Assembly (NCBI GenBank): GCA_002245135.1
Contig: NGBS01000002.1
Coordinates: 310,001 to 374,000 of the forward strand
Source of the DNA: Proteromonas lacertae
Lineage: Eukaryota; Sar; Bigyra; Opalinata; Proteromonadidae
DNA length: 64,000 bases
Direction of reading: 5' to 3'
In this document: positions 23,401 to 34,572 of the stretch, piece by piece
Layout: each line of letters begins with the position of its first letter
How positions within the stretch are numbered: position 1 is the first letter of the stretch
The notes under the pieces: model-generated
The model's database searches: none
What the model saw: only the letters and a program-made list of their open reading frames with translations
Told to the model about the DNA's origin: nothing
Position numbers and translations under genes: made by a program

Positions 23401-26400
23401 ATCCACTGACACTGAAGAAGATAGTGGAGATGATGAAACATTTAGTAGAGGAAAAATAAAACAAAAGACCATAAATATCGCTTTATTATATGAAATAACC
23501 AGTTTAGAAAATTCACAATACAATATTAGAGCACTAGATATCATGATTGGTGTAATAGACTCAATTAATCAAGAGAATTTATTCAATGAAACATATTTCA
23601 ATTACATTATATATGATGTATCAGATGAAACTAATTTGACCAATATAGCAAAAGCAATTGTAGCAGATAAGACGATCGTATTAGCAATGGGTTGTTATGA
23701 TGATAATTGTAGAACGACAGTCTCTGAGATATTCAACGATGATAATAATGAAAGAAAACTAAGTTTGTGGTTCCCAGGTCCATCATCAGGTGAAGAATGT
23801 AATAAATATACATTTTATACAGGTTTAGTACCATCTACCTATGTCAAACCATTATCATCATTCTTAGATCAAGTGAATAGTAATAATCTGATATATTTAA
23901 TAGGTGAAGATACTGACAATGATAGAGTGCTTCATAATATATTATTAAATGCATATGAAGGATTACATACATCAATGGGTGATAGTTATATTGAATCTGG
24001 TAGTAGTGGTTTGAGTTATGCAGTAGCGAATACAATAATAGCAAAGTGTCCAAGAGGATGTACTGTTATATCAACTTTAGATAGAACATCAACTATTGAT
24101 TTTGTTAATTATTTTGATACATTAATTACCACTTCCATGAAAGATTTATTCAATGTGATTATACTTGAATTAGATCAAGATATTGTTTCATCATTTAAGA
24201 TAAGTGGTAATGTTCACTATTATATAGGTGCATCTTATTTTGAATCTATTAATCCTACCTGTGCATTCATTGAAACAATCACAGAGAATTACGGTACAAT
24301 GACTTCTAATGAACTAGCTCATAACTCCTATTTATCATTAAGAATATGGACAAAAGCAGCATCTGTAGTTGGATATACAGACAGAGAAGCTTTAAGAAAA
24401 GAATTATATTCATTGACTTATGAAGGATGTCTTACTACTGTAATGATGTTTAGTAATAACCATTTATCACTACCTTATTACATAATGGAAGTTAATAAAG
24501 ATTTAACATTATCTGTTGCTTATAGTCAAACAAGAATACAAGAACCATTAGCTTGGAGTTGGGATTTAAAAGAATCTGATGGTAAGATTTGTGACTGGTC
24601 AGCTACTGGTGTTGGTGAGAAAGGAAGTGTCGAATTGTTTACAATTGCAGTTGCATTGTCAATCAGTGGTGCTTATAGAGATATTGATATGTATGTATTG
24701 AATATATTTGAGTTAATATTTGCTGATTTAAATAACAACAAGCAAGGATTATTAAGTAAAAGAGTAACTGTTCAAAGTTATGATATTGAATCTAATGATA
24801 ATATATGCGCTAATTTATTGAAAGAATATTTACATGATAAAGAAGATGGTAAAGGTGATGGAGTTATATTTACATCAGCATCCTCCTCATGTATTAGTAT
24901 GATTTCATCAGAGTTGATTGAAAAGGATATTCCAATGTTCATTATAGGTTATACAGGAGGTGAAGAATGCTATGATAATGTGTTTTATATTCAAAAAGAA
25001 CCAAGTTTTGTTGATAGATTAATTGATTTTATGATGGTTCCATCTGATCCAAAATCATTAACTTATTGTGTTATTGCTCCAGCTGATGCTATGGGACAAG
25101 GATATTATGATTATATTATTAAATATCTCAACTTTGTTGGTGCTGTAGTTGCTTATGGTGATAAAAATAGTAAAGTTGATAGTGATGATTTCTCAATTAC
25201 TGTTACAAATATGATTGATCAAGCTTCTGATGGATGTAATATTCTATTCTTAGGTAGTGTAGCAATGCATGTTACTTTAGATAAAGGCTTAACAGATGCT
25301 AAAGTAGATAGAAGTAAATTCCCTATTATTTCATTAACAACAGCATCAAATGCAGCAGTAAAAGGAGTTCATCCATTCTATTCAGCTCAGAATTATTTCA
25401 CTAATTTAGAAGGTGAATTAAATCAACAAATGAAAGATGATATATTATCTGTTACTACTTATGTGACTGAACCTATGTTTGTGTCTTATGTAATATCAAA
25501 GATGTATATAAATGCTGTAAATACTTTAAAGAAATCAAGTGCAGTTGATATAAGAGAGTATTTATATACAGCTACATTTGAAAGTGCAAGTGGTGAATTA
25601 ACTATTGGCTATAACAATTATATGAATCATTTCATATTCTTTGGTTTAATGAAAGAGAATGATCCTGAATATGGATTTGATATAGTGTTTAAATCATCTG
25701 ATATTCATAAAGCAAACACATGGAAGCATTTAATAACTAGTGGATTCTATAGATGTAATTTCCACGATACAGATGAAGGTAGTTCGTATATAGAACCATC
25801 TATTTCAATTGGTATTCTTACATCCTACAGTGGTGAGTATAGTACAACAGAAATATCAATAACCAGAGGTATAATGCTAGCAGTAAATCAATTGAACAAG
25901 AATGGTGGTATATTGAATAAGAAAATTGATATGGTAATTAGAGATGCTAAATCTGATATTAGTTTGTATGTAAAGTATGCTAAGGAATTAACAAGATTAG
26001 ATAATGTTGTATTAGTATTTGGTGGAAGTAGAGCTGTAATATATGAAGAATTAACACCCTTCTTTGAATCAAGTAGTAAATTATTCTTCTTCACTGGTAT
26101 TGCTACAACAGAGAATTGTCCAAAGTACAGTTTTAAAACGCAAATGACTGTTAGTCAAATGGTAAATGGTGTATGGAAGTATATATTACCGAATGTTGAT
26201 CATGTTTATATTGTTCAAGATTATTCAAAATTAAGTCAACAGTTTAGCAGAGGTTTAGATATATTATGTGAAAAGATACAATTAGAAACACACGTTTTGA
26301 ATCTTACATGGATTGTTGATCCATCTAATGAATTAGAAGAAATAAAGAAAGAATTCCCATTTGATACATTAGATAAAACAAGTGCGATTGTATTGACAGT

Positions 26401-29134
26401 AGAAGCTGAGAATAATAAACCAATTTTAGATTGGTTATGTAATAATAACTTTGTTGCCAGTAAAACATACGTTGTATCTGCTACTTTGGATAGATATTTA
26501 ATGGAATTTATATCTGCAAAGTGTTTAGCTGGTGCTTATCTATTAACTCCATTTATTAAAGAAATGGGTTTATCCACATCAGATACAACTACTTATTTAT
26601 CATCAGCATCAGAATTTGTAGAGAATTTCTTAGAGAATTTTGGTGATATGGAACATATAACAGCTTCTACAGAAAGTGGATATTCAGCAATCACATTATG
26701 GTCAGATGTAGTAAGTGCTTATACCATGTCATTTGATAATGATAAAGTAAGAAGTGCATTATATGGTTTTTCAACAGTTATTCCATCTGGAAGTGTAGTA
26801 ATGAATTCAAATGGTTTTGCTAGTAGAATTATATACTTGTGTTTAATAGGTCAAGATAAGAGTATCTCTGTATATGATTATGCAGCTAGTAATGAAGAAG
26901 GTGAAGCTTGGAATCATGTTTATCCTGAGAATGAAGGTTATATCTGTGATTGGTCAACTTCTGATGGTGGTCATGAGAAATACAGACCAGATTCATTAAA
27001 GATATTGTTCTTACATGAAACTAATGCGTTAAGATCAAAAGAAGTTAATTCAATGATAATGGAATATTCATTAGTACAAGATATTAACTCTGGTGGAATA
27101 AATGGAAGACAAATAGTTCCAATATTTATATTTGCTGATGCTTATGAAGATTTTAAGAATGCAACAACACCATATTTAAAGGATGAGGAAGTAGTTGCAT
27201 TATTTGGTTGTAGTAATAAAGGTTGTAATGAAAATGCTAAAGAATTTGCTGCTGCTACTGGTACATTATGGATGTATTATTCAAAATTAGAAGGAAATGC
27301 TTGTTATGGTAATAGAATAGCAATTAGTTCAACTCCAGCACAAAGATTCTTATCTGCTGAGTATTATTTAGATTCAATAGGTGTAAGAACATTGATGTTT
27401 ATAGGAGATGATAGTGCAGTGATGGATAAATACTTTAATACGGTTTATTATTATGTAAAGAATCATTATAATACAATGAAACAAACAGTTAGTAGAATTA
27501 CAATTAAAGATAAAAGTGAAATTTCAAATGTATTGACTAATATAAAGAAGAAGAAAGAGAATGATGATATTGATAGAATTGGATTATTATACTATCTCTC
27601 AGGTACTTTGAGTAATGATTTTATATCTGCATATACCAGTAATTCATTCAATAGTCGAGAAATATTAATTGTGTTTATGAATTATGTTAATGGTGATTAT
27701 TCATCCACCGCTTTATCTAATATTTATGGTTCTTTGGTTATTAATTCATTTGATAGTATTATTACAACAGCTTTATCTCAATCATTTGTCAATGCAGCAC
27801 AAGGTTTCTTAGGTATTACAAAAACTGTTGATGAAACTATTGAAGCAATTAAAGATTCATTTGTAGTATGGCAGACTGTATATACGACATCATCAACAGA
27901 TTCTAGTAAAATCATTCCACCAATTAGATATATGCAGTTATCTGCAGTTAATTTACAAGTAGATGTTCCATCAGGTTTATTATTAATTGATGAGTCATTG
28001 TACGTATCTAGAAACTCATTTATATTTGAAATCAATCGTAATGCTAAGTTTATTCAACTGTTCCCATCCAGTGGTTCAAATCATTTATTCAATTCTGATG
28101 CTTATCCAGAAGGTTTACCAGATGAATGTAAATTTGGAAAAGATCAAGTATTCCATAAGTATGATGATGCAATTTTAGGGTTAAGCTATGCATTAATGGC
28201 AATATCATTTATATTTGGTATTTCATGTTTAATATTCACAGCAATTCATAGAAAGATGAAAATTATAAAGACATTAGGTAGAGCTCATAATTATATGTGT
28301 TCAATTTCAATTATTTTATTATCAATTTCATCAATACCAATTACATTATATCCATCAGATGATGGTATAGTTTGTGCTGCAAGAGTTGTTTGTTTAGGTA
28401 TAGCTGTAAAAGGTTTGATTGGTACATTCATGGCGACTGAAGTGAAGTTATATATGAAGAGTAGAAGAGTTGGTAATTCAACAATTAAGAAAACTAAAAT
28501 ACCATTTACATTAGTATTGTCTTTTTGGTTAGGATTTATAGTATTTGAAGTGTTGATTGTGTTATTATGGTTCTTAGTTGATCCTAATCAATACATGGAA
28601 ACTGAAAGTGTATCTGAAAGTGATTATTTCAATGTTGTTAAAACAAGAGAATGTACAATTTCAACTCCATTTATAATAATTGAATTAGTTTCTGATTTTG
28701 TACCAGTTGCATCATTATTATATATGTCAAATGTAACAAAAGCACTTGCTAATCAACACAATGATTCATTTGGATTGTTTATATCTTCTATTGTTGTAAC
28801 TATACTTGGTGCTATTATGGTATTATTGGATTTCAACATTAATACTGATCCTGATTCAGTGTTATTGCTAAGATCAATGGGTATCCACTTAACAGGAATT
28901 ATATTAGCGTCGTTGTTGTTTGGCTTAAAGTTGGTTAATTTATACTTTGATGAAGATGCTAAAGATTTGACATCAAGTGGAAGTGCTGGTGTAAATGCAA
29001 CTGGTCTAGGTTCTGTTAAATCTACAAGTAAGACTTCTCATAAATCTCTTTCAAATATGTCATTTACTACCAATTTATCAAAGACATTTAATACACAAAC
29101 AAGAAGCAAATTTACAACCCTTACTAAACAATAA
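17416..29134 (+). CDS. giant class C GPCR with nine tandem Venus-flytrap domains
   Basis: Five exons (17416-17797, 17832-18739, 18774-19598, about 19649-20971, 21005-29134) give about 3,855 aa. A signal peptide (YQKLVIIFYLIYFCSADA) is followed by nine periplasmic-binding-protein-like modules of about 390 aa. They end at Cys junctions ICDVQD (~377), KCDWF (~776), TCVLPGS (~1155), ICNKF (~1526), TCDWS (~1918), ICDWSATG (~2341), RCNFH (~2730), ICDWST (~3126) and ECKFG (~3521). Modules share the signature seen in EGERCYSNVIQVG, GGEECYDNVFYIQ and SGEECNKYTFYTG, as in UrtA/AmiC-type urea or amide binders. Residues 3530-3790 form seven helices with the class C Cys pair (ARVVCLG in helix 3, RECTIST in the second outer loop). 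A short Ser/Thr-rich tail follows. The exon 3-4 junction has a frame problem (see findings). Ligand unknown. Confidence 0.88.
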
Positions 29135-29249
29135 ATATTATTATTATTATAAGTTTGTTTTGTTTTTGATTGAAAAAAAAAGAATCAAACATCTCTCAAA
29201 CCTCAATTTTTCATTTTTATCGATTTTTTTGTGACATTAAAGAAATATA

Positions 29250-30432
29250 ATGTCATTTGAAGTAGAATTAGTTAGAGGAGCAGCTAGAGCATGTTCATAC
29301 AAAGGTTTGAAGACACCATGTTTGTATCTTCAAAGTAAAGGTGGAGTTGTTCCATATTTAATGAGAGGTATAAAACTCAAGTAGCTTAATTAAATAGAAT
29401 ATCTTGATAAATTACCAAAAAACTTCGGGATTTGTCTTAATTATGGAGATGTGTATAACAACATCGTAATTTAATATTTTAGTTTTAATTATATCGATTT
29501 ATTGGATAAAGGGAATTCACTTAAGAAGTTATTATCATATGAAGGTTATAATATTCATATACAACTTAGAGATCCACTCACATTTCAAATTCCAAAAACA
29601 AATGATAATACATGTTCATTTGACACAATAAGTGGAAAAAAGAAAACCACTTTAGAAGATTATAACAGTTCCATAATGAAGTTGAATCCTGACTCATTTA
29701 CCATATTAAATGATGAAGTAGATTATACAACAGGTAAAAATCGAAGTAATGAAGCAACAAAAAGATCAATAAAATGGTTATCTCAAACAATTCAAATAGA
29801 TATTCCAAATATATCAAAATTTTGTTTAATTCCAACAGGAAACGATCTTAAATCTAGAATAGATATAGCTAAGCAAATAAGTCACTATAATGGAGTAGAT
29901 GGTTATCAAGTCGGTGGTATTGGTACTGGTGAATATCCAAATGATCGAGTGAATATTTTAAATGGAATAATAAGTGAATTACCTGCTAATACACCAAAAT
30001 TAATAATTGGAATGAATAATCCATATGAAATAATCCAAGCAGTGAAATGTGGTATTGATTTAGTTGTAACTAATTATCCATATATATTAACAGAGACTGG
30101 AAGTGCTTCAACGTATAACTAATTTACATTTAATTTATACTATGTATAGAATGGAAAGTAGAGATTGTAATGGAGTAGATAGTTTGGATTTGACTGATCC
30201 TATTTATGCAAAAGATGAAAGTCCACTCATGACAGATTGTGATTGTTATGCTTGTAAGAACCATAGCAGATGTTATGTCCATCATTTATTGAATTGCAAA
30301 GAAATATTAGGTAGAGTATTGTTATGCATTCATAATACATACAGAATGTTGGTATTTATGAATTCTCTGAGAGATTCAATAATGAATGATACTTTATCTG
30401 ATTTTGAAAAGAAATACCAATCTAATTTATAA
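29250..30432 (+). CDS. QTRT2: queuine tRNA-ribosyltransferase accessory subunit 2
   Basis: Four exons (29250-29367, 29398-29452, 29483-30112, 30150-30432; introns 30, 30 and 37 nt) give 361 aa. Family blocks seen in order: TPCLYLQSKGGVVPYL, HIQLRDPLT, VDGYQVGGIGTGEYPNDR, ELPANTPKLIIGMNNPYEII, and the zinc site in CDCYACKNHSRCYVHHLL (C-x-C-x2-C plus His), followed by LLCIHNTYRM. This is the TGT fold. Divergence from the catalytic subunit around the active-site Asp region and the overall length point to the non-catalytic partner QTRT2. With QTRT1 it exchanges guanine-34 for queuine in certain tRNAs, so this organism probably salvages queuine from food or bacteria. QTRT2 sits at mitochondria in animals. 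Confidence 0.9.
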
Positions 30433-30593
30433 ATTCAAATAACTTTCTTTACTTTATTTTAATGGTAAATTTTAATTTTGTTTTTTCATTTGAAAATTAA
30501 AATGACAAATAGATTTGGCTCGAACATTTCATTTCTTGGAATTGTGTTCTTGCGTTTTTCTTTCCATATTTTTGATTAATTAGTCTTTATAAA

Positions 30594-31563
30594 ATGGGAA
30601 AACATTCTAAAGATAAAGCTGAACTTGTGGCAGCAAAAATAGGAGGACACGTGGTAGTTAAAGATGAGTATAACAAATCAGTTTGTTTTTACGAAGTTTG
30701 TTCAGTAATAGAATCACAAAAATATGGTAAATTTATTGTCACACAGCATCACAGATACCAAGACTTTGATATACTACAAAAAGCCATTGTGAAAGCATTG
30801 AAAGGTGATAAAGAGATGAGAGTAATTCCAGCTCCTCCACCTAAAACATTCTCATTGTTTACAAATACCTTAAGCAAAGAATTCATAAAAAAGCGAGCTA
30901 GTCAATTGAATTCCTATGTAAAAGCATTAGCTACCTTACGTAAATTTAAGAATTTGGATTGTGTACTTCATTTCTTTGGATATTATCCAAGAACTAAATC
31001 TCGAGAATCATCAGTTGCTTTCCCCAGTATATTGATATTATTTATTTTAAATAGAGGAATTTGGAATGAAAATAACTGATCCAGGTAAAAAATATGATTG
31101 TCATGCAGTTGTAAAGCAATTCAAACAAACTAAGCATCACAAGAAGAGTCCAGCCGAAAAATCAGGAAGAATAGCTATTAATGATCTTATAACAAGAGTT
31201 AATGGTAGAGCAACAATAGATTTACAATATGGACAAATTTTCGAGTTAATTAAGTCATTTGAAAAACCAATAATATTAAACTTCTTAGGATTCCCAATCC
31301 CAGCTTCTGAAGAACAAATTCAAGAGTTTATTGATAATGAAAAAGTAACTTCAAGTGGAGCAGAAGATAAGAAAGAAGAAAGTGAGAGTGAATCAGAAGG
31401 TGAGGTAGAAGAAGATTCTAAAAAAGATGAATCTGAAGAAGAAGAAGAAGATGAGGATAAAGAAGAAAGTGAGGATAGTGGAAGTGATAGTGACAGTGAT
31501 AGAAAAAGACCAAAGAGACATGCTAAAAGAGCCTATGATACTAGCGATTCAGATGATGATTAA
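30594..31563 (+). CDS. PX domain plus PDZ-like domain protein with acidic tail
   Basis: Two exons (30594-31026, 31055-31563) and a 28-nt intron give 313 aa. Residues about 14-125 form a PX domain: a beta strand with KSVCFYEVCSVI, the phosphoinositide-binding core HHRYQDFDIL, a PPxK-type loop (PAPPPKTFS), then FIKKRASQLNSYVKALA. Residues about 145-235 look like a PDZ fold: CHAVVKQFKQ, SPAEKSGRIAINDLITRVNG, and IFELIKSFEKPIILNFLG. From about residue 240 the tail is dominated by E, D, S and K with casein-kinase-like SDSDSD stretches and a basic RKRPKRHAKR patch. PX binds phosphoinositides on endosomal membranes, and the PDZ could bind cargo tails, as in SNX27, where the order is reversed. Function is inferred from domains only. 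Confidence 0.78.
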
Positions 31564-31752
31564 GTGTAATTATTAAATGAAATTAATTTGTTTAATGTAT
31601 ATCCTAAGTTTTTATTGTTTCTTTGTTATTTGTCCCAATAAACAATAATATTATTTAACATTGTCATGTATTATCAAATAAATATATTTAATCTTACTAT
31701 AAAAATTGAAAATCTCTCATATTCATATATATGCTTTTCAATATGAATAAAA

Positions 31753-32373
31753 TTATTGATTTACTCCAACGACACACTTTCTACTTCGCTTAAGCGAATG
31801 AGATAGTGAATCAATTGGATCAGTTTCAGTTGATAAAGGAGGTGGATAAAACATAGAAGATGATTTGGTTGGATATGGAGGAATTGACATGAACTGAGTG
31901 GCAGAATGAGAATTCTCAGGGTTAAATTGAAAGGAGATAGTTGAAGTGGTTGTATTGTTATAATTATTCAATTCAGAATCAGGAATTCTTCTTAATACTA
32001 AATCATCATCGATAGATGGTAATTCACCAGGTGGTTCTACTATGATTTGGCTATTGGTAAGTGGATTATTCTGATTGGAAGAATATAATGATATTGGTTC
32101 ATTTGACTCCATTGAAGTTGACGAAGCAGAGGATGTTGTGGATGTTGTGGATGATGATAATGATGATGATGATGTTGCGGAATGTACAGAACGTTTTCTA
32201 CTAATGTTATTATTATTATTTGAAATAGATGGTTTGAATAATGGCAGAGATGTATTTACTACTTCTTGTTGTGGTGTTGAAGGATGTATTGGTGGTGGAG
32301 ATGGAGGTAATGATATTGGTTGTGATGGTGATGATTGCTGTTGTTGTTGCTGCTGAGGAGGAGGAAGTGTTTG

Positions 32374-32415
<42 letters not shown>

Positions 32416-34189
32416 AGGTTGTGGTTGTGGTGATGGATTAATAATTGGTTGTAATATAGGTGGAGGAGAAGCTAATGGTTGTTGTTGTTGTTGTTGTATT
32501 ACAAGTTCATTTCTATAATCATCATCATATTCTTCGTCGTCGTCGTCAATATTATTATTAGTGCTGTTACTATTATCACTGCTATATAAACTCAATGGAG
32601 TAATTGGGATTTGGTGTAGTGATGTATTAAATAATGACATTCTGTTGTTATTAATTGAATGTTTATTATTCAATGATGATCTTGTTGATTTGGTGGATGA
32701 ATAATGATTATTATATTTCTTCATCTTTCTCTTTGGCATTAATGATAATGGATCATATGGATCATCAAATATAACTGGTGGATCTAACATATATGGTGAA
32801 TTGAAATACATATCATTATTCAATAATGGCTGGTTAATACTGTCATTGTTACTATTATTATTATTATTATGTTGTTGTTTTATTATTCTACCATTGTAAT
32901 TATTGCTCTGTTGTAGCCTATGTTGTTGTTGTTGTTGTTGTGGATCTGATTGTGGAGTAGTATTGAAATCCGTAAATGGTTGACTATTAAACTTGAAATA
33001 TGGTTGTGGAGGAGGTGATGGTGGTTTATTAAACAAACCAAAAGGATGGAAAAATGGTTGGAATATTTTATAACCTAATGATTCCTCTTCGTCTTGTCGT
33101 TGTCGTTGTTGTTGTTGTTGTCGTTGATTCTGTTGGGATAATGGATTAATACAACGTGATACAGATTTCCTCTTTGTTGTTAATGATGATGATGCAGTTG
33201 TTGTTAATGAATTATGCACTGATTCTCGTTGATTATTTACTGGATTTGACAATAATGGAATAGGTACTGGAGGAACTGAAGCTGTTGGATCTATTGGGAT
33301 GATTATTGAACCATCATTCTTCACTGTCTTTATAATATTATTATTATTATGGGTACTTGTGTTTATTATTGGATTATATGGTGCTGTAGATGATCTACTG
33401 CTATCACTATCATCAGGAGTACGATAAGATGTTGTATTCGGTGTATTATCTTCAGATGACAGTAATCTAGAATCATCTCTCATTTTCTTAATTTCCGGGT
33501 AATTATACTCTAATATTCTATCAAAAATTGGTTTGAAACAACAACATGGGAAATACATAAACGTCCTATTAAAAAATCCCCAATGATTAAGAAAAAATAT
33601 GTGTATAGCTGGAATTATATATATGAATATAACACAATGAGCATATCCTATCCAACACAATACCATTAGTGTTATATATGTCCCTCTAAATGAATCACTT
33701 TTATTAGGAAAAAAGACGTTTGTACAGCCTAAAACTAACCACGGTAGAGTAAGTATAACTAATATTACATGAAAAGCTATAGCTATATTATAATATGTGA
33801 CATTCCACAATCTAGAAAATGAGATATTGACTAAAAAATACATTTTGTGAAACTCTGTCCTTGTCTTCTTCCTGATCCTTGACATTTTTCTGTTTACAAT
33901 AAAATATAAATATATTAGAAAACAAAACTGAAATGCATGCATTATACCAACAGTCTATCATATTATAATTTTAATTTTATACTAATGCCCAGCCTGCTGC
34001 TGTGGATTTATTGTGTGATAATTCAACACCAGAAACTGGTATAAACACTGATGCTTCTGTTAGGTGATATATAGCTGAAAAAAGAACACAAGAAAATCTA
34101 TGTAAATAAATTGAAATAATGTACTGATAATCTGATGAGAAGGGAGATGTTAAAATCCTATAAATCCCCTGACAAACGAACGACGCCAT
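31753..34189 (-). CDS. multipass membrane protein with long Q/N/S/T-rich cytoplasmic tail
   Basis: Not recognised. Three exons (34125-34189, 33983-34097, 31753-33954; introns 27 and 28 nt) give 793 aa. The first 190 residues hold three or four hydrophobic segments (a possible one near 25-42, IMHAFQFCFLIYLYFIV, IAIAFHVILVILTLPWLVLG, YAHCVIFIYIIPAIHIFF), then a Cys-rich PCCCFKP that could be lipidated. The remaining 600 residues are low-complexity: poly-Q, poly-N, poly-T (TTTTTT near 32,390), proline stretches (PPSPPP) and dispersed basic patches. The 27-nt first intron is a multiple of three and could be retained. The tail suggests a scaffold or condensate-forming region. No enzyme motif is visible. 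Confidence 0.6.
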
Positions 34190-34572
34190 ATATATTGTGA
34201 ATAATTAAATATTATAAATATAAATGCACTTAAATTCTTAAATGATAGTATTGATTCAATCTCACTCAAAAACAAAAAAAGAGCACTCAAACCTACACAA
34301 TTTTTGGCTTGAATTAATATTTTGTGTTTTTATGTCCAACGCACTTTTGTAACATTAATTGTCAAACTAAAATTATTGAATAGTAATTGTCTATTTTTAC
34401 GAAATGCCAGTAGAATCTTATGAAAACATTTTTGTAAGTGAAATATCTAAACAGCTTAAAGTTATTATTTTCCATATATTTATAATTTGCTCATAGTAGC
34501 ACTGCATTTTCACAACAGTAATGATTAAAAAAAGAGAAATATTAATGAATATAGTGTAATTACAGTTTAAAT
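34190..34572. other. intergenic region with a TCAAGCCAA element
   Basis: 383 bp between two minus-strand genes. It holds the upstream region of the membrane-protein gene, including a promoter-like element at 34,304-34,312, and the 3' flank of the RGS-DENN gene. No open frame of note. Confidence 0.45.
34304..34312 (-). promoter_or_regulatory. TCAAGCCAA promoter element
   Basis: Nine-base match to the TCAAGCCAAGTTT element, on the sense strand of the membrane-protein gene, 115 bp upstream of its ATG. Confidence 0.4.

Noticed and set aside
30515-30523. TTGGCTCGA as a further promoter element
   Set aside because: One mismatch and opposite orientation relative to the PX-PDZ gene.
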